Translations under genes and position numbers: made by a program
In this document: positions 17,838-25,842 of the stretch, piece by piece
How positions within the stretch are numbered: position 1 is the first letter of the stretch
Layout: each line of letters opens with the position of its first letter
Notes under the pieces: generated by a model
Database searches by the model: none
What the model saw: the letters and a program-made list of their open reading frames with translations, nothing else
Told to the model about the DNA's origin: nothing
Assembly (NCBI GenBank): GCA_934726055.1
Contig: CAKVCZ010000001.1
Location: 124,001 to 188,000, forward strand
Length of the DNA: 64,000 nt
Reading direction: 5' to 3'
Source: an uncultured Candidatus Melainabacteria bacterium
GTDB lineage: Bacteria > Cyanobacteriota > Vampirovibrionia > Gastranaerophilales > Gastranaerophilaceae

Positions 17838-18741
17838 TCATATTTTTATAAATATTGATAAATATAAAAATTTAACAAATATTTCAGAAATAGAACAAAT
17901 TCCTCTATGTGAAATGTCTTATGATCAGAGGTTATTTTTATACCAATTTTTGCAAGAATATAAACCTCAAAAAGTAATAGAGCTTGGAGTGTCAGCAGGC
18001 GGCTCAAGCTCATTAATATTACAAACGATTTCAAAATGGAACGGACATTTGTATTCTATTGATGTACAGGAAAAATATTACAGAAATCCACAAAAAGATA
18101 CAGGGTTTGTTGTAAAAGAAAAATATCCGGAATTACAAAAATATTGGACTTTATATATTGATGAAAATACAAGTCAATTTATGGATAAAATTGGTGATAA
18201 CATCGATCTTGCATTCATTGATACAGCACACGTAAATCCGGGAGAAATTTTAGATTTTCTTATGGTATTACCATATTTGAAAGAAAATGCCATTATATTA
18301 TTTCACGATACAACTCTTTCATTAAGATATAGAGCATGCTATACAAATGCAGCATTGATGAGTTCAATCAGCGGTAAAAAATATTTATTGGAACAAGATA
18401 ATACTAATATTCTTAAACCAAAATACGGGAATATAGGCGCTATAAAAATAAATTCAAAAACAAGAGAAAATATTTTTGATATATTTAATTTGTTATTAAT
18501 GCCCTGGGAATATATGCTTTCTGAAACGCAATATAATTATTTTTTGGCACACTTTTCAAAATTTTATGAAAAAGATTTAGTAAATATATTTGAAAAATGT
18601 TATCTGTTTAACAAAAAATATTTTGAAGAACGAAAACAAGAAATAATAACAGAACCTAAGAAAACAACCGACAAATCAAAGAATAGAATAAACAAACTAT
18701 ATGAAAATTTAAAAATGCTTTTAAATTTATACATAGACTAA
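17827..18741 (+). CDS. CmcI-like / class I SAM-dependent methyltransferase
   Basis: The 304-residue protein has a Rossmann methyltransferase core: VIELGVSAGGSSSLILQTI (SAM motif I), HLYSIDV, DLAFIDTAHVNPGEILDFLM and ILFHDTTLSLRYR. The FIDTAH and FHDT elements are typical of the cephalosporin hydroxylase (CmcI)/Methyltransf_24 group, often seen in surface polysaccharide loci where they O-methylate sugars. A Lys-rich C-terminal helix follows. Translation is coupled to the epimerase through an 11-bp overlap, with GGAGTGGG as ribosome site. Confidence 0.75.
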   Translation: MEFNHIFINIDKYKNLTNISEIEQIPLCEMSYDQRLFLYQFLQEYKPQKVIELGVSAGGSSSLILQTISKWNGHLYSIDVQEKYYRNPQKDTGFVVKEKYPELQKYWTLYIDENTSQFMDKIGDNIDLAFIDTAHVNPGEILDFLMVLPYLKENAIILFHDTTLSLRYRACYTNAALMSSISGKKYLLEQDNTNILKPKYGNIGAIKINSKTRENIFDIFNLLLMPWEYMLSETQYNYFLAHFSKFYEKDLVNIFEKCYLFNKKYFEERKQEIITEPKKTTDKSKNRINKLYENLKMLLNLYID

Positions 18742-18769
18742 ACATTAATACACTTTATAGGAAAATAAA

Positions 18770-19534
18770 ATGAACTTTCTTCTAAAAATAATAATAACCA
18801 TAAAACACTATATAAAAAAATTAAAAAGAAAATCGGTAATATTGCAAAAAGATAATAATCCTATACAATATAATGATGGGATAATATATCAGGGAAACCC
18901 TGAAATAGGACTGGCAAATATAGAGATTAAGCTTGAACGAGTAAAGCAGGGCGGAGTATTTGAACATCCCAATATGATTGCGACAAACAATGCCATTGCC
19001 AAATATTTTATAAAAGACGGTATGTCAGTTATAAACATTGGCTCCGGAACTGCTACTCTTGAATATTACAATCATAAAAAATATCCAAAATGTAAATTTT
19101 TAGCTTGTGAGATGGATAAAAAAACAACTGCTTGGGTAAAAGACAACCGACAAATGCCAAATGTAATTTGCTCTGACGAAGACATGACCTCAATTTTAAA
19201 AAAGTATCCAAACAAATTTGACATTGCAATTACAGTTGATGCAATAGAACATATAAAAGATTATAAGTCTTTTTTAGATGAATTTTCGCAATTATCTGAT
19301 AAAGCTGTTATCTCAACTCCAAACAGAGATAGATACACAAACAAAGAAGATTTAATAAAACCTCCTTACAAATATCATACACATGAATTTAATGCCGGTG
19401 AATTATATTTTATTTTAAAAATGTATTACAAAACTGTAAAATTATATTCTCCACCGGAAGAAGAAAAACCTTTATTAAAAGAAGTAGGAATTTATTCAAA
19501 TTATTACAAATTAATTGCGTACTGTGAAAAATAA
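18770..19534 (+). CDS. Class I SAM-dependent methyltransferase
   Basis: This 254-residue protein with a basic N-terminus has motif I as SVINIGSGTATLEYY (a variant of the E/DxGxGxG loop), FLACEMDKKTTAWV for motif II, and IAITVDAIEHIKDYKSFLDEF, typical of UbiE/Methyltransf_11-type enzymes. TPNRDRYTNKEDL with the HTHEFNAGELYF segment is also characteristic. It probably methylates a glycan or nucleotide-sugar intermediate. It sits 2 bp before the third DUF4422 gene, in the same operon. The substrate cannot be inferred. Confidence 0.8.
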   Translation: MNFLLKIIITIKHYIKKLKRKSVILQKDNNPIQYNDGIIYQGNPEIGLANIEIKLERVKQGGVFEHPNMIATNNAIAKYFIKDGMSVINIGSGTATLEYYNHKKYPKCKFLACEMDKKTTAWVKDNRQMPNVICSDEDMTSILKKYPNKFDIAITVDAIEHIKDYKSFLDEFSQLSDKAVISTPNRDRYTNKEDLIKPPYKYHTHEFNAGELYFILKMYYKTVKLYSPPEEEKPLLKEVGIYSNYYKLIAYCEK

Positions 19535-19536
19535 TT

Positions 19537-20538
19537 ATGGAAAAGAAGAAAAACATTTCAATAAAAATATTATGTTGCTACCATAAAAGGAATTTTTTAA
19601 TTAAAAATGATATTATTGTACCCATTCATGTTGGTAGAACTATTGCAAAAGAGGCATCAAAAGATGGAATAATATCAGATAAAGAATATCAGTGGCTTTT
19701 AGATAATATGATTGGCGATGACACAGGAGATAACATTTCTGTCTTAAACCGAAATTTTGCAGAAATAACAGCTGTTTATTGGGCTTGGAAAAATTACAAT
19801 CAACTTGGTAATCCTGATTATATAGGGTTAACCCATTATCGACGACTATTTGATTTAAAAAATAGTACTAAAAGTCTTAAATATAATAAAAATATTCTAA
19901 AAAATCTTGGATTAACATATGAATATTTATCTAAAATGATTGAAGATAATTCTGTTATTATTCCAAAAGAATTTAAAAAGAAAAAAGAAGACATTAGTAT
20001 AGATGATATAGAAAATACCTTTTTGAGTAAAGAAATAACATTTGATAAAAAATATAAAAATATATTATTAAAAGGAATTGCTGATTTAAAAAATAACTAT
20101 ATTATTCACTATGGAAATATTTTCATACTAAATAAAAAACAATTTTTTGAATATTGCGAATTTATTTTTAACATATTATTTTCCATGCAAAAATTTTATC
20201 AAAATGACACAAAAAGAACACTTGGAAAACACGCTGAGATATTAACCAGTTTTTATTTTAGAGTAAACCAACAAAAATATAATATTAAAAAATTCAAAAC
20301 AGCTATATTTTGCAATCCGACTATTGATAAATACATTATAGATTTTGCTTACAAAATAACAAACTCTGAACGATTCAGAATTTTAAACAGACCAAATCGC
20401 ACATACGAACAACAAAAAGAATCTTATACAAAAGTAACTATTTATGAACATTATGCATTTAAAATTTTAAAAGAATTATTGTATAAGAATATAAAAATTC
20501 AAATAAAAAAAATTATATTACTATTGAAATTAATTTAA
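19537..20538 (+). CDS. DUF4422 protein (putative glycosyltransferase), copy 3
   Basis: This 333-residue paralogue of the genes at 8634 and 12569 has the opening ILCCYHKRNFLI, IIVPIHVGRTIAKEA, WLLDNMIGDDTGDNIS, EITAVYWAWKNYN and YIGLTHYRRLFDL. The middle part matches the others poorly (here a KKKKEDISIDDIE stretch and HYGNIFILNKKQFFEYC). It has the longest and most basic C-terminus of the three. Two bases separate it from the preceding methyltransferase. Its divergence from the other copies suggests a different sugar or linkage. Confidence 0.82.
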   Translation: MEKKKNISIKILCCYHKRNFLIKNDIIVPIHVGRTIAKEASKDGIISDKEYQWLLDNMIGDDTGDNISVLNRNFAEITAVYWAWKNYNQLGNPDYIGLTHYRRLFDLKNSTKSLKYNKNILKNLGLTYEYLSKMIEDNSVIIPKEFKKKKEDISIDDIENTFLSKEITFDKKYKNILLKGIADLKNNYIIHYGNIFILNKKQFFEYCEFIFNILFSMQKFYQNDTKRTLGKHAEILTSFYFRVNQQKYNIKKFKTAIFCNPTIDKYIIDFAYKITNSERFRILNRPNRTYEQQKESYTKVTIYEHYAFKILKELLYKNIKIQIKKIILLLKLI

Positions 20539-20551
20539 TTAAATATACAAT
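20524..20551 (+). promoter_or_regulatory. Promoter for the GT8/ATP-grasp gene, leaderless
   Basis: TTGAAA (20524-20529), a 16-bp spacer and TACAAT (20546-20551), then seven bases to the ATG at 20559. No Shine-Dalgarno sequence is present. The -35 box lies within the end of the preceding coding region. Confidence 0.55.
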
Positions 20552-20558
20552 TAACTAT

Positions 20559-22388
20559 ATGAAAAACACTAACAATACAATTCCAATAGCATTAATCTCT
20601 GATAGTAAACAACTAATCGGACTATCGGTTACTATTATCAATTTATTTGAAACAGCTAAAAGAAAAACTTTTTATGAAATCTATTTACTTTTAGATAGTA
20701 GTGTTTCTGATAAAGATATTGAATTAATAAAAAATATAGAAAAAAACTATAAAAATGGTAAAATTATCCCAATAAAAATTGAAAATCCGTTCAAAGATAT
20801 GAAAAATCAGCACGATTACGTTTCTAATGCGGATTTATTTAAACTAATTATGGCATCAACTTTGCCTAATCTTGATAAGGTTTTATACCTTGACACAGAC
20901 ATTTTAATTAGAGAAGATTTGTCAGATTTATTTAATACCGATTTAGAAAATAACTACTTAGGCGGAGTACACAGTTTTGCACATGCTTTTGTTCTTCCAA
21001 CATTAAATAAAACACTGGATATACCAAATCTTGATAATTATACCGGCTGCGGAGTTTTATTATTTAATTTAATGAAAATTCGACAAGATAATCTTGAACA
21101 CGAATTACACAAATATATAGGTAAATTTAAAGGTTCTGTTGATCAACATCTGGTTAATAAAGTTTGCTACGGAAAAATAAAGAATGTTAACCATAAATAT
21201 AACTGGACAATAACAATGGAAAACAGTTATTTGCAAGACGAATATTATCCGTATTCCAAAAACTATATGGATACTGTTTATAAAAATCCTGCGATTTATC
21301 ACACAACAGGACCAAATAAATATTGGAACTGTTCGAATTTAAGATTTGCAAAAGAATGGTATAAATATTTCAAAAAATCCCCTTATAGAGATAATCCAAA
21401 AATAAATCGAATATATTCATCAAACAAATCAAAACTTGATTTAGATTTACAAATTCTATTTTTTGGAAAACAACTTAAAAAAAGTCTTTTATGTTTAAAA
21501 AAATCAAAATATGAAAGAATTAATGCAAAAAGATATTCTTGGAATATTACAAGAAAAGAAAAATTATATCTTTTATCAAAGTATTATAAAGAAAGAACAG
21601 GTAAATCACTAAATATAAAAAATCCAAAAACATTTAGCGAAAAAATACAATGGTTAAAAATGAATTACCATAATCCGCTAATGACAATATGTTCCGACAA
21701 ATATTTGGTTAGAGATTACATAAAAGAAAAAATAGGGAATGAATACCTAATCCCACAACTCGGAGTTTGGGATAAGCCTGAAGATATTGATTTTGACAGA
21801 TTACCAAATCAATTTGTTTTGAAAGTGAATTGGGGAAGCGGACAAAATATAATAGTAACAGACAAATCAAAATTAGATATAAAAGAGGCAAAAGAAAAAT
21901 TAAGTAACTGGCTATTACCACAGCAAAATAATTATTATAGAGGTATAGAATGGGCATATAAAAACATTCAACCAAAAATTGTTGCTGAAAAATATCTGGA
22001 AAATGCTGAACAAATTTTAGATTACAAATTTATGTGCTACAACGGCATTTGTAAGAATATGTTTGTATGTTCAAATAGAAAAACCTCGTTAAATGTTGAT
22101 TTCTTTGACACAAACTACAAACATCTGCCATTTAAACGAAAATTTGAAAACGCACCAATTGAGCCTAAAAAGCCAAAATATTTTGATAAAATGATTGAAT
22201 TATCTGAAATTTTAGCAAAACCATTTCTATTTGTTCGTGTTGATTGGTACGAACACAATGATAAAATTTATTTTGGAGAATTAACTTTTTATCCCGGAAA
22301 CGGAATGGAAAAGTTTGAACCGCAAGAATGGGATCTAAAACTCGGACAAATGTTGGAACTTCCAAAACATAAACTTACTGAAAAATAA
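20559..22388 (+). CDS. GT8 glycosyltransferase fused to a TupA-like ATP-grasp domain
   Basis: This 609-residue protein has two domains. Residues about 1-285 are GT8: IPIALISDSKQLIGLSVTI, NLDKVLYLDTDILIRED with the DTD metal motif, NYTGCGVLLFNL, VDQHLVNKVCYG, and HTTGPNKYW. Residues about 345-609 resemble the TupA-like ATPgrasp family of teichuronopeptide and capsule loci: KTFSEKIQWLKMNYHNPL, CSDKYLVRDYIKEKIG, FVLKVNWGSGQNI, EKYLENAEQILDYKFMC, VDFFDTNYKHL and FVRVDWYEHNDKIYFGELTFYPGNG. ATP-grasp enzymes ligate carboxylates to amines, so the fusion may couple sugar addition to an amino-acid or amide decoration. It is the last plus-strand gene of the locus. Confidence 0.85.
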   Translation: MKNTNNTIPIALISDSKQLIGLSVTIINLFETAKRKTFYEIYLLLDSSVSDKDIELIKNIEKNYKNGKIIPIKIENPFKDMKNQHDYVSNADLFKLIMASTLPNLDKVLYLDTDILIREDLSDLFNTDLENNYLGGVHSFAHAFVLPTLNKTLDIPNLDNYTGCGVLLFNLMKIRQDNLEHELHKYIGKFKGSVDQHLVNKVCYGKIKNVNHKYNWTITMENSYLQDEYYPYSKNYMDTVYKNPAIYHTTGPNKYWNCSNLRFAKEWYKYFKKSPYRDNPKINRIYSSNKSKLDLDLQILFFGKQLKKSLLCLKKSKYERINAKRYSWNITRKEKLYLLSKYYKERTGKSLNIKNPKTFSEKIQWLKMNYHNPLMTICSDKYLVRDYIKEKIGNEYLIPQLGVWDKPEDIDFDRLPNQFVLKVNWGSGQNIIVTDKSKLDIKEAKEKLSNWLLPQQNNYYRGIEWAYKNIQPKIVAEKYLENAEQILDYKFMCYNGICKNMFVCSNRKTSLNVDFFDTNYKHLPFKRKFENAPIEPKKPKYFDKMIELSEILAKPFLFVRVDWYEHNDKIYFGELTFYPGNGMEKFEPQEWDLKLGQMLELPKHKLTEK

Positions 22389-22398
22389 ATAAAATATC

Positions 22399-23262
22399 TT
22401 AAGCATTACCAAGCAACAACAAAGTTAATCTGATTTTATGTTGCATTTTGATTATAAAATGCTTAAAGAAATCGAATCTGAACGGTGTTTGAAAATAATA
22501 GTAATAATATTCCAACACAAAATTTAAAGATTTTTCAAAGTTCCACGGTTTTCTTACCGTAACAAAATGAATTATTACTACATCATTCTTTAATTCTTTG
22601 TATTTTTTATCCGTATCAGGTAAAAAATCACTGTGCTGAAAATTATAAATTCTATCCAAAAATTTCACGTTTTCATTAAATACCGCATTCAAAACACACT
22701 GATCCACCCAGCAAATTTTATCCGAATTATATTTTATAAAATCAAAAAACTTCTCTTCCAAATTATCTTCTCTGATTTTTTTTAAGTTCAAAAGTAATAC
22801 ACCTGCATTGAAATAACGATTAACTGAAAGTTTGTGCAGTTTTTTGTAATAAGAACTTTCATCAATTACAGCCGCAGCATAGTAATTTTTTAATTCTGTA
22901 TTATATAAATTAGAAATATTTTTCCTGATTGCAATATCAACATCCAAATACAACAGTTTATCTACATTAACTAATGTCGGCAGTTTTAATCTAAAATAAG
23001 TTTCTATTGTAAAAAAATTATTTAATGGAACATTCGAAAAAATTTCTCTATTCACCTTTAAATATTCTATTTCAAATTTTGTTTTAGATTTTATTTTTGC
23101 AAGTTTTTGCTTATTTTCCTGAGTAATTCCACCATCAAGAACAAAAAACTTATAATTATCCAAAACATTTGAGTGTTTTAAAATTGAAACAAGAGTAACA
23201 GCAAGTTTATCCACCCAATTGTTATTACATGAAAATGCAATGTTTATACACTCTCTAGCCAT
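22399..23262 (-). CDS. Glycosyltransferase family 8
   Basis: This 287-residue single-domain GT8 enzyme has INIAFSCNNNWVDKLAVTLVS at the start, VNVDKLLYLDVDIAIRKN with the DVD metal motif, YFNAGVLLLNLKKIR, KICWVDQCVLNAVF and IIHFVTVRKPW near the end. It overlaps the 3' end of the cytidylyltransferase gene by 8 bp and has its own AAGGA site inside that gene, so the two are translated together. GT8 enzymes usually transfer glucose or galactose from UDP-sugars. Confidence 0.9.
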   Translation of the reverse strand: MARECINIAFSCNNNWVDKLAVTLVSILKHSNVLDNYKFFVLDGGITQENKQKLAKIKSKTKFEIEYLKVNREIFSNVPLNNFFTIETYFRLKLPTLVNVDKLLYLDVDIAIRKNISNLYNTELKNYYAAAVIDESSYYKKLHKLSVNRYFNAGVLLLNLKKIREDNLEEKFFDFIKYNSDKICWVDQCVLNAVFNENVKFLDRIYNFQHSDFLPDTDKKYKELKNDVVIIHFVTVRKPWNFEKSLNFVLEYYYYYFQTPFRFDFFKHFIIKMQHKIRLTLLLLGNA

Positions 23263-23953
23263 TCTTATTCCTTTTTGCCAAAATGTTTTTTATAACCTCT
23301 AAATCATCTTTTTGAGTAATTTTTACATTTATTTCATCACCCTCTACAATGTGTATCGGTGCTAAATTATATTTCAAAATCAAACCACAATCATCCGTAA
23401 AAGAAGCATTTTTATCTTCCATTGCCAATTTATGAGCTTTTTGGATTAATTCAACTCTAAAAGATTGTGGAGTCTGAACCCTTTTCAATGATTTTCTTTG
23501 CGGAATATTCGTGATTATATTATCTTCATCTACTTGAATTATTGTATCAACAGTATCTATCGCTGTTCCGACAGCTTGATAACTCTTTAGAGCTTCAACA
23601 TTATCATCAATGATTTTTTGAGTAACAAAAGCTCTTACAGCATCATGAATTAACACATTTGAATTATTATCAGCAGCACTTGTACCTATATAAGAGCTTT
23701 CAACCCTTGTTTTACCACCGTTTAAAACTTTTGTTATTTTTTTATAATCATTGTTTTTAAGAATTTCTTCTGCCAAATCTCTAAATTGCGGATTTGTAAC
23801 AAGTATAATTTCATCAATATTCTTATTCTGTTCAAACGCATCAAGAGAATGTTCTAATATTGTTTTTCCTTCAAACTTATAAAACTGCTTTGGAATATTT
23901 TCTCCAAAACGTTCTCCCGTACCTGATGCTAAAACAATCGCAATATTTTTCAT
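23255..23953 (-). CDS. IspD/TarI family cytidylyltransferase
   Basis: This 232-residue CTP-transferase has IVLASGTGERFGENIPKQF (the nucleotide loop), KTILEHSLDAFE, EIILVTNP, NVLIHDAVRAFVTQKII, QTPQSFRVELIQKAH and TDDCGLI. Two roles fit: MEP-pathway IspD, which makes CDP-methylerythritol, or a TarI/Bcs1-like enzyme making CDP-ribitol or another CDP-alditol for surface polymers. The GTGERFG.xIPKQF loop and coupling to a GT8 gene in a glycan locus favour the second, but a sole genomic copy would have to be IspD. A GTATAAT hexamer and an AGGTG site precede the start. Confidence 0.82.
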   Translation of the reverse strand: MKNIAIVLASGTGERFGENIPKQFYKFEGKTILEHSLDAFEQNKNIDEIILVTNPQFRDLAEEILKNNDYKKITKVLNGGKTRVESSYIGTSAADNNSNVLIHDAVRAFVTQKIIDDNVEALKSYQAVGTAIDTVDTIIQVDEDNIITNIPQRKSLKRVQTPQSFRVELIQKAHKLAMEDKNASFTDDCGLILKYNLAPIHIVEGDEINVKITQKDDLEVIKNILAKRNKNG

Positions 23954-24008
23954 ACATCACCTGCTGGATTTATTTCTTTTTCTATTATACACTAAATTTA
24001 GATTATGA

Positions 24009-24014
24009 TATAAT
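24009..24014 (+). promoter_or_regulatory. -10 element for the NfnA-like/etf operon
   Basis: TATGATATAAT contains TG-A-TATAAT (extended -10, hexamer 24009-24014), 29 bp before the ATG at 24044, with an AAAGGAAG ribosome site between. No -35 box of good quality is visible. Confidence 0.4.
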
Positions 24015-24043
24015 AAAATAGCTAAACTATAAAGGAAGTATAT

Positions 24044-24877
24044 ATGAGTTATAAAATCACATCAAAAAGAGAAATTTGTCCAAATCAATACGAAATAACA
24101 ATTGAAGCACCTTACGTTGTAAAAAACGCAAAAGCAGGACAATTTATTATATTTAGAGCATTCAAAGACAGTGAAAGAGTACCTTTGACAATTGCAGACG
24201 TTGATAAAGAAAACGGCTTGTTAACATTGGTATTTATGGCTGTCGGATATTCAACAAAACAACTTGCATCATTAGAGGTTGGCGATGAATTATCAGATAT
24301 TGTAGGGCCTTTAGGACAGCCTACACATATTAAAAAATATGGCACAGTAGTTTGTCTTGCAGGCGGATACGGTGCAGCACCTTGTTATTTGATTGCAAAA
24401 GCATTCAAAGATGCAGGAAACAAAGTTTATATGATTATGGGTGCAAGAAATAAAGAATTAATCTTCTGGGAAGATAAAATGAAAAATGCTTGCACAGAAT
24501 TATTTATCACAACCGATGACGGCTCATTAGGCGAAAAAGGCTTTGTAACACAAGTTTTAGAACGCATAATGGAACAAGAAAAAGTTGATTACGCTATTGC
24601 AGTTGGACCTATGCCAATGATGAGAGCAGTTGCTAATTTAACAAGAGATAAAGGTATTTATACAGAAGCAAGTATGAACCCGATTATGGTTGACGGAACA
24701 GGTATGTGCGGAGCATGCCGTGTTACTGTTGGCGGAGAAGTAAAATTTGCTTGTGTTGACGGCCCTGATTTTGATGCACATAAAATTGACTTTGACGAAG
24801 TTATTAACAGAACTCGTATTTATAAAGATCAAGAACGTAAAAGAGATGAAAACTGTAACTTATTAAAGAAAGGATAG
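24044..24877 (+). CDS. NfnA-like FAD/NAD(P)-binding flavoprotein with a [2Fe-2S] site
   Basis: This 277-residue protein belongs to the ferredoxin reductase-like group that includes the small subunit of NADH-dependent ferredoxin:NADP oxidoreductase (NfnA), SudB and PyrK. Visible are the FAD-binding ERVPLTIADVD segment, the NAD(P) region VVCLAGGYGAAPCYLIAKAF and a C-terminal iron-sulphur loop MVDGTGMCGACRVTVGGEV, with a third Cys in FACVDG. The Asp-x4-Cys-x2-Cys-x10-Cys spacing fits the 1-Asp/3-Cys cluster known from NfnAB. The large subunit NfnB, which usually follows, is missing: a 59-residue gene and etfBA come next instead. Confidence 0.88.
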   Translation: MSYKITSKREICPNQYEITIEAPYVVKNAKAGQFIIFRAFKDSERVPLTIADVDKENGLLTLVFMAVGYSTKQLASLEVGDELSDIVGPLGQPTHIKKYGTVVCLAGGYGAAPCYLIAKAFKDAGNKVYMIMGARNKELIFWEDKMKNACTELFITTDDGSLGEKGFVTQVLERIMEQEKVDYAIAVGPMPMMRAVANLTRDKGIYTEASMNPIMVDGTGMCGACRVTVGGEVKFACVDGPDFDAHKIDFDEVINRTRIYKDQERKRDENCNLLKKG

Positions 24878-24880
24878 GTT

Positions 24881-25060
24881 ATGCAAGATAAAAATATTCC
24901 GTTCTGCCCACTAATGTCAGCAGGCTCAGAATTTGAAAAAATCTGTTCACAAGATGCTTGTGCATGGTATTTAAAAAATTACAAAATTTGCTCTGTATAT
25001 ATGCTTGCACATAATGCAGCATTAGATGTTCAAGCAAAACAAGCTAAGAAACAACAATAG
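24881..25060 (+). CDS. Small Cys-containing protein, 59 aa
   Basis: An ATG three bases after the NfnA-like stop, with AAAGAAAGGATAGG as ribosome site, opens a 59-codon frame. Pattern: IPFCPLMSAG near the start, then EKICSQDACAWYLKNYKIC, and an Ala/Gln/Lys-rich tail. Four Cys in the first 36 residues suggest a metal or Fe-S site or a redox role. The FCPLMS...C...CAWY layout resembles small Cys proteins I know from anaerobic Firmicutes, none with an assigned function. It ends two bases before etfB, so the four genes form one unit. Confidence 0.75.
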   Translation: MQDKNIPFCPLMSAGSEFEKICSQDACAWYLKNYKICSVYMLAHNAALDVQAKQAKKQQ

Positions 25061-25062
25061 TT

Positions 25063-25842
25063 ATGAATATTGCAGTATGTATAAAACAAGTTCCTGATAC
25101 TGCAGAAATCAAATGGACTGAAAACAATACCATTGACAGAAACGGTTTAGAAAGTGTTATCAATCCGTTTGATACTTATGCTCTTGAAACAGCTCTAAAA
25201 ATTAAAGATAAATACGAAAATATAAACATAACAGCTCTAACAATGGGTCCACCGCAAGCAGAAGAGATTATCAGAAAAGCTATTTCTTTTGGAGTTGATA
25301 ATGGTTTTGTTATTACAGATAAAAAATTTTCAGGAGCAGATACGGTTGCAACAGGCAGAACAATTGCAAATGCAATTTCCAAATGCATAGAAAACGTTGA
25401 CCTAATTATATGCGGGCAATTTGCAACAGATGGTGATACCGCTCAAACAGGTCCGACAATATCAACAAACTTAAACTATAATCTTGCAACTTATGTAAAA
25501 GAAGTTCTAAATATCGAAGACAAATATATAACAGTAAAAAAAGAAATTGAAGACGGTATTGAAATTTTAAAAATAAAACTTCCTGCTGTTATATGCATGC
25601 AAAAATGCGATTATGAACCAAGACGACCATTAATTGACGGATTTATAAAAGCCCAAAAGGCAAAAATTCCATACTACTCAATGGATGATATCGGACTTGA
25701 AGCAGATAAAGTCGGAATAAAAGGTTCTCCTACATACGTAAGTAAGGCATTTAGACCGGAACAAAAACACGGTGGAGAAATTTTTGAAAATTTGACAACA
25801 CAAGAATCCGTAAATAAAATTATAGAGGCTTTGAATGACTAG
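25063..25842 (+). CDS. etfB: Electron transfer flavoprotein, beta subunit
   Basis: This 259-residue EtfB has the opening MNIAVCIKQVPDT, NPFDTYALETAL, ITALTMGPPQAEE and the DLIICGQFATDGDTAQTGP loop that is typical of EtfB proteins from anaerobes, where ETFs often bifurcate electrons. LPAVICMQKCDYEPRRPL follows near the C-terminus. EtfB binds AMP or a second FAD and pairs with EtfA to pass electrons between NADH, acyl-CoA dehydrogenases and ferredoxin. It overlaps etfA by 8 bp. Whether it bifurcates cannot be settled from sequence reading alone. Confidence 0.94.
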   Translation: MNIAVCIKQVPDTAEIKWTENNTIDRNGLESVINPFDTYALETALKIKDKYENINITALTMGPPQAEEIIRKAISFGVDNGFVITDKKFSGADTVATGRTIANAISKCIENVDLIICGQFATDGDTAQTGPTISTNLNYNLATYVKEVLNIEDKYITVKKEIEDGIEILKIKLPAVICMQKCDYEPRRPLIDGFIKAQKAKIPYYSMDDIGLEADKVGIKGSPTYVSKAFRPEQKHGGEIFENLTTQESVNKIIEALND

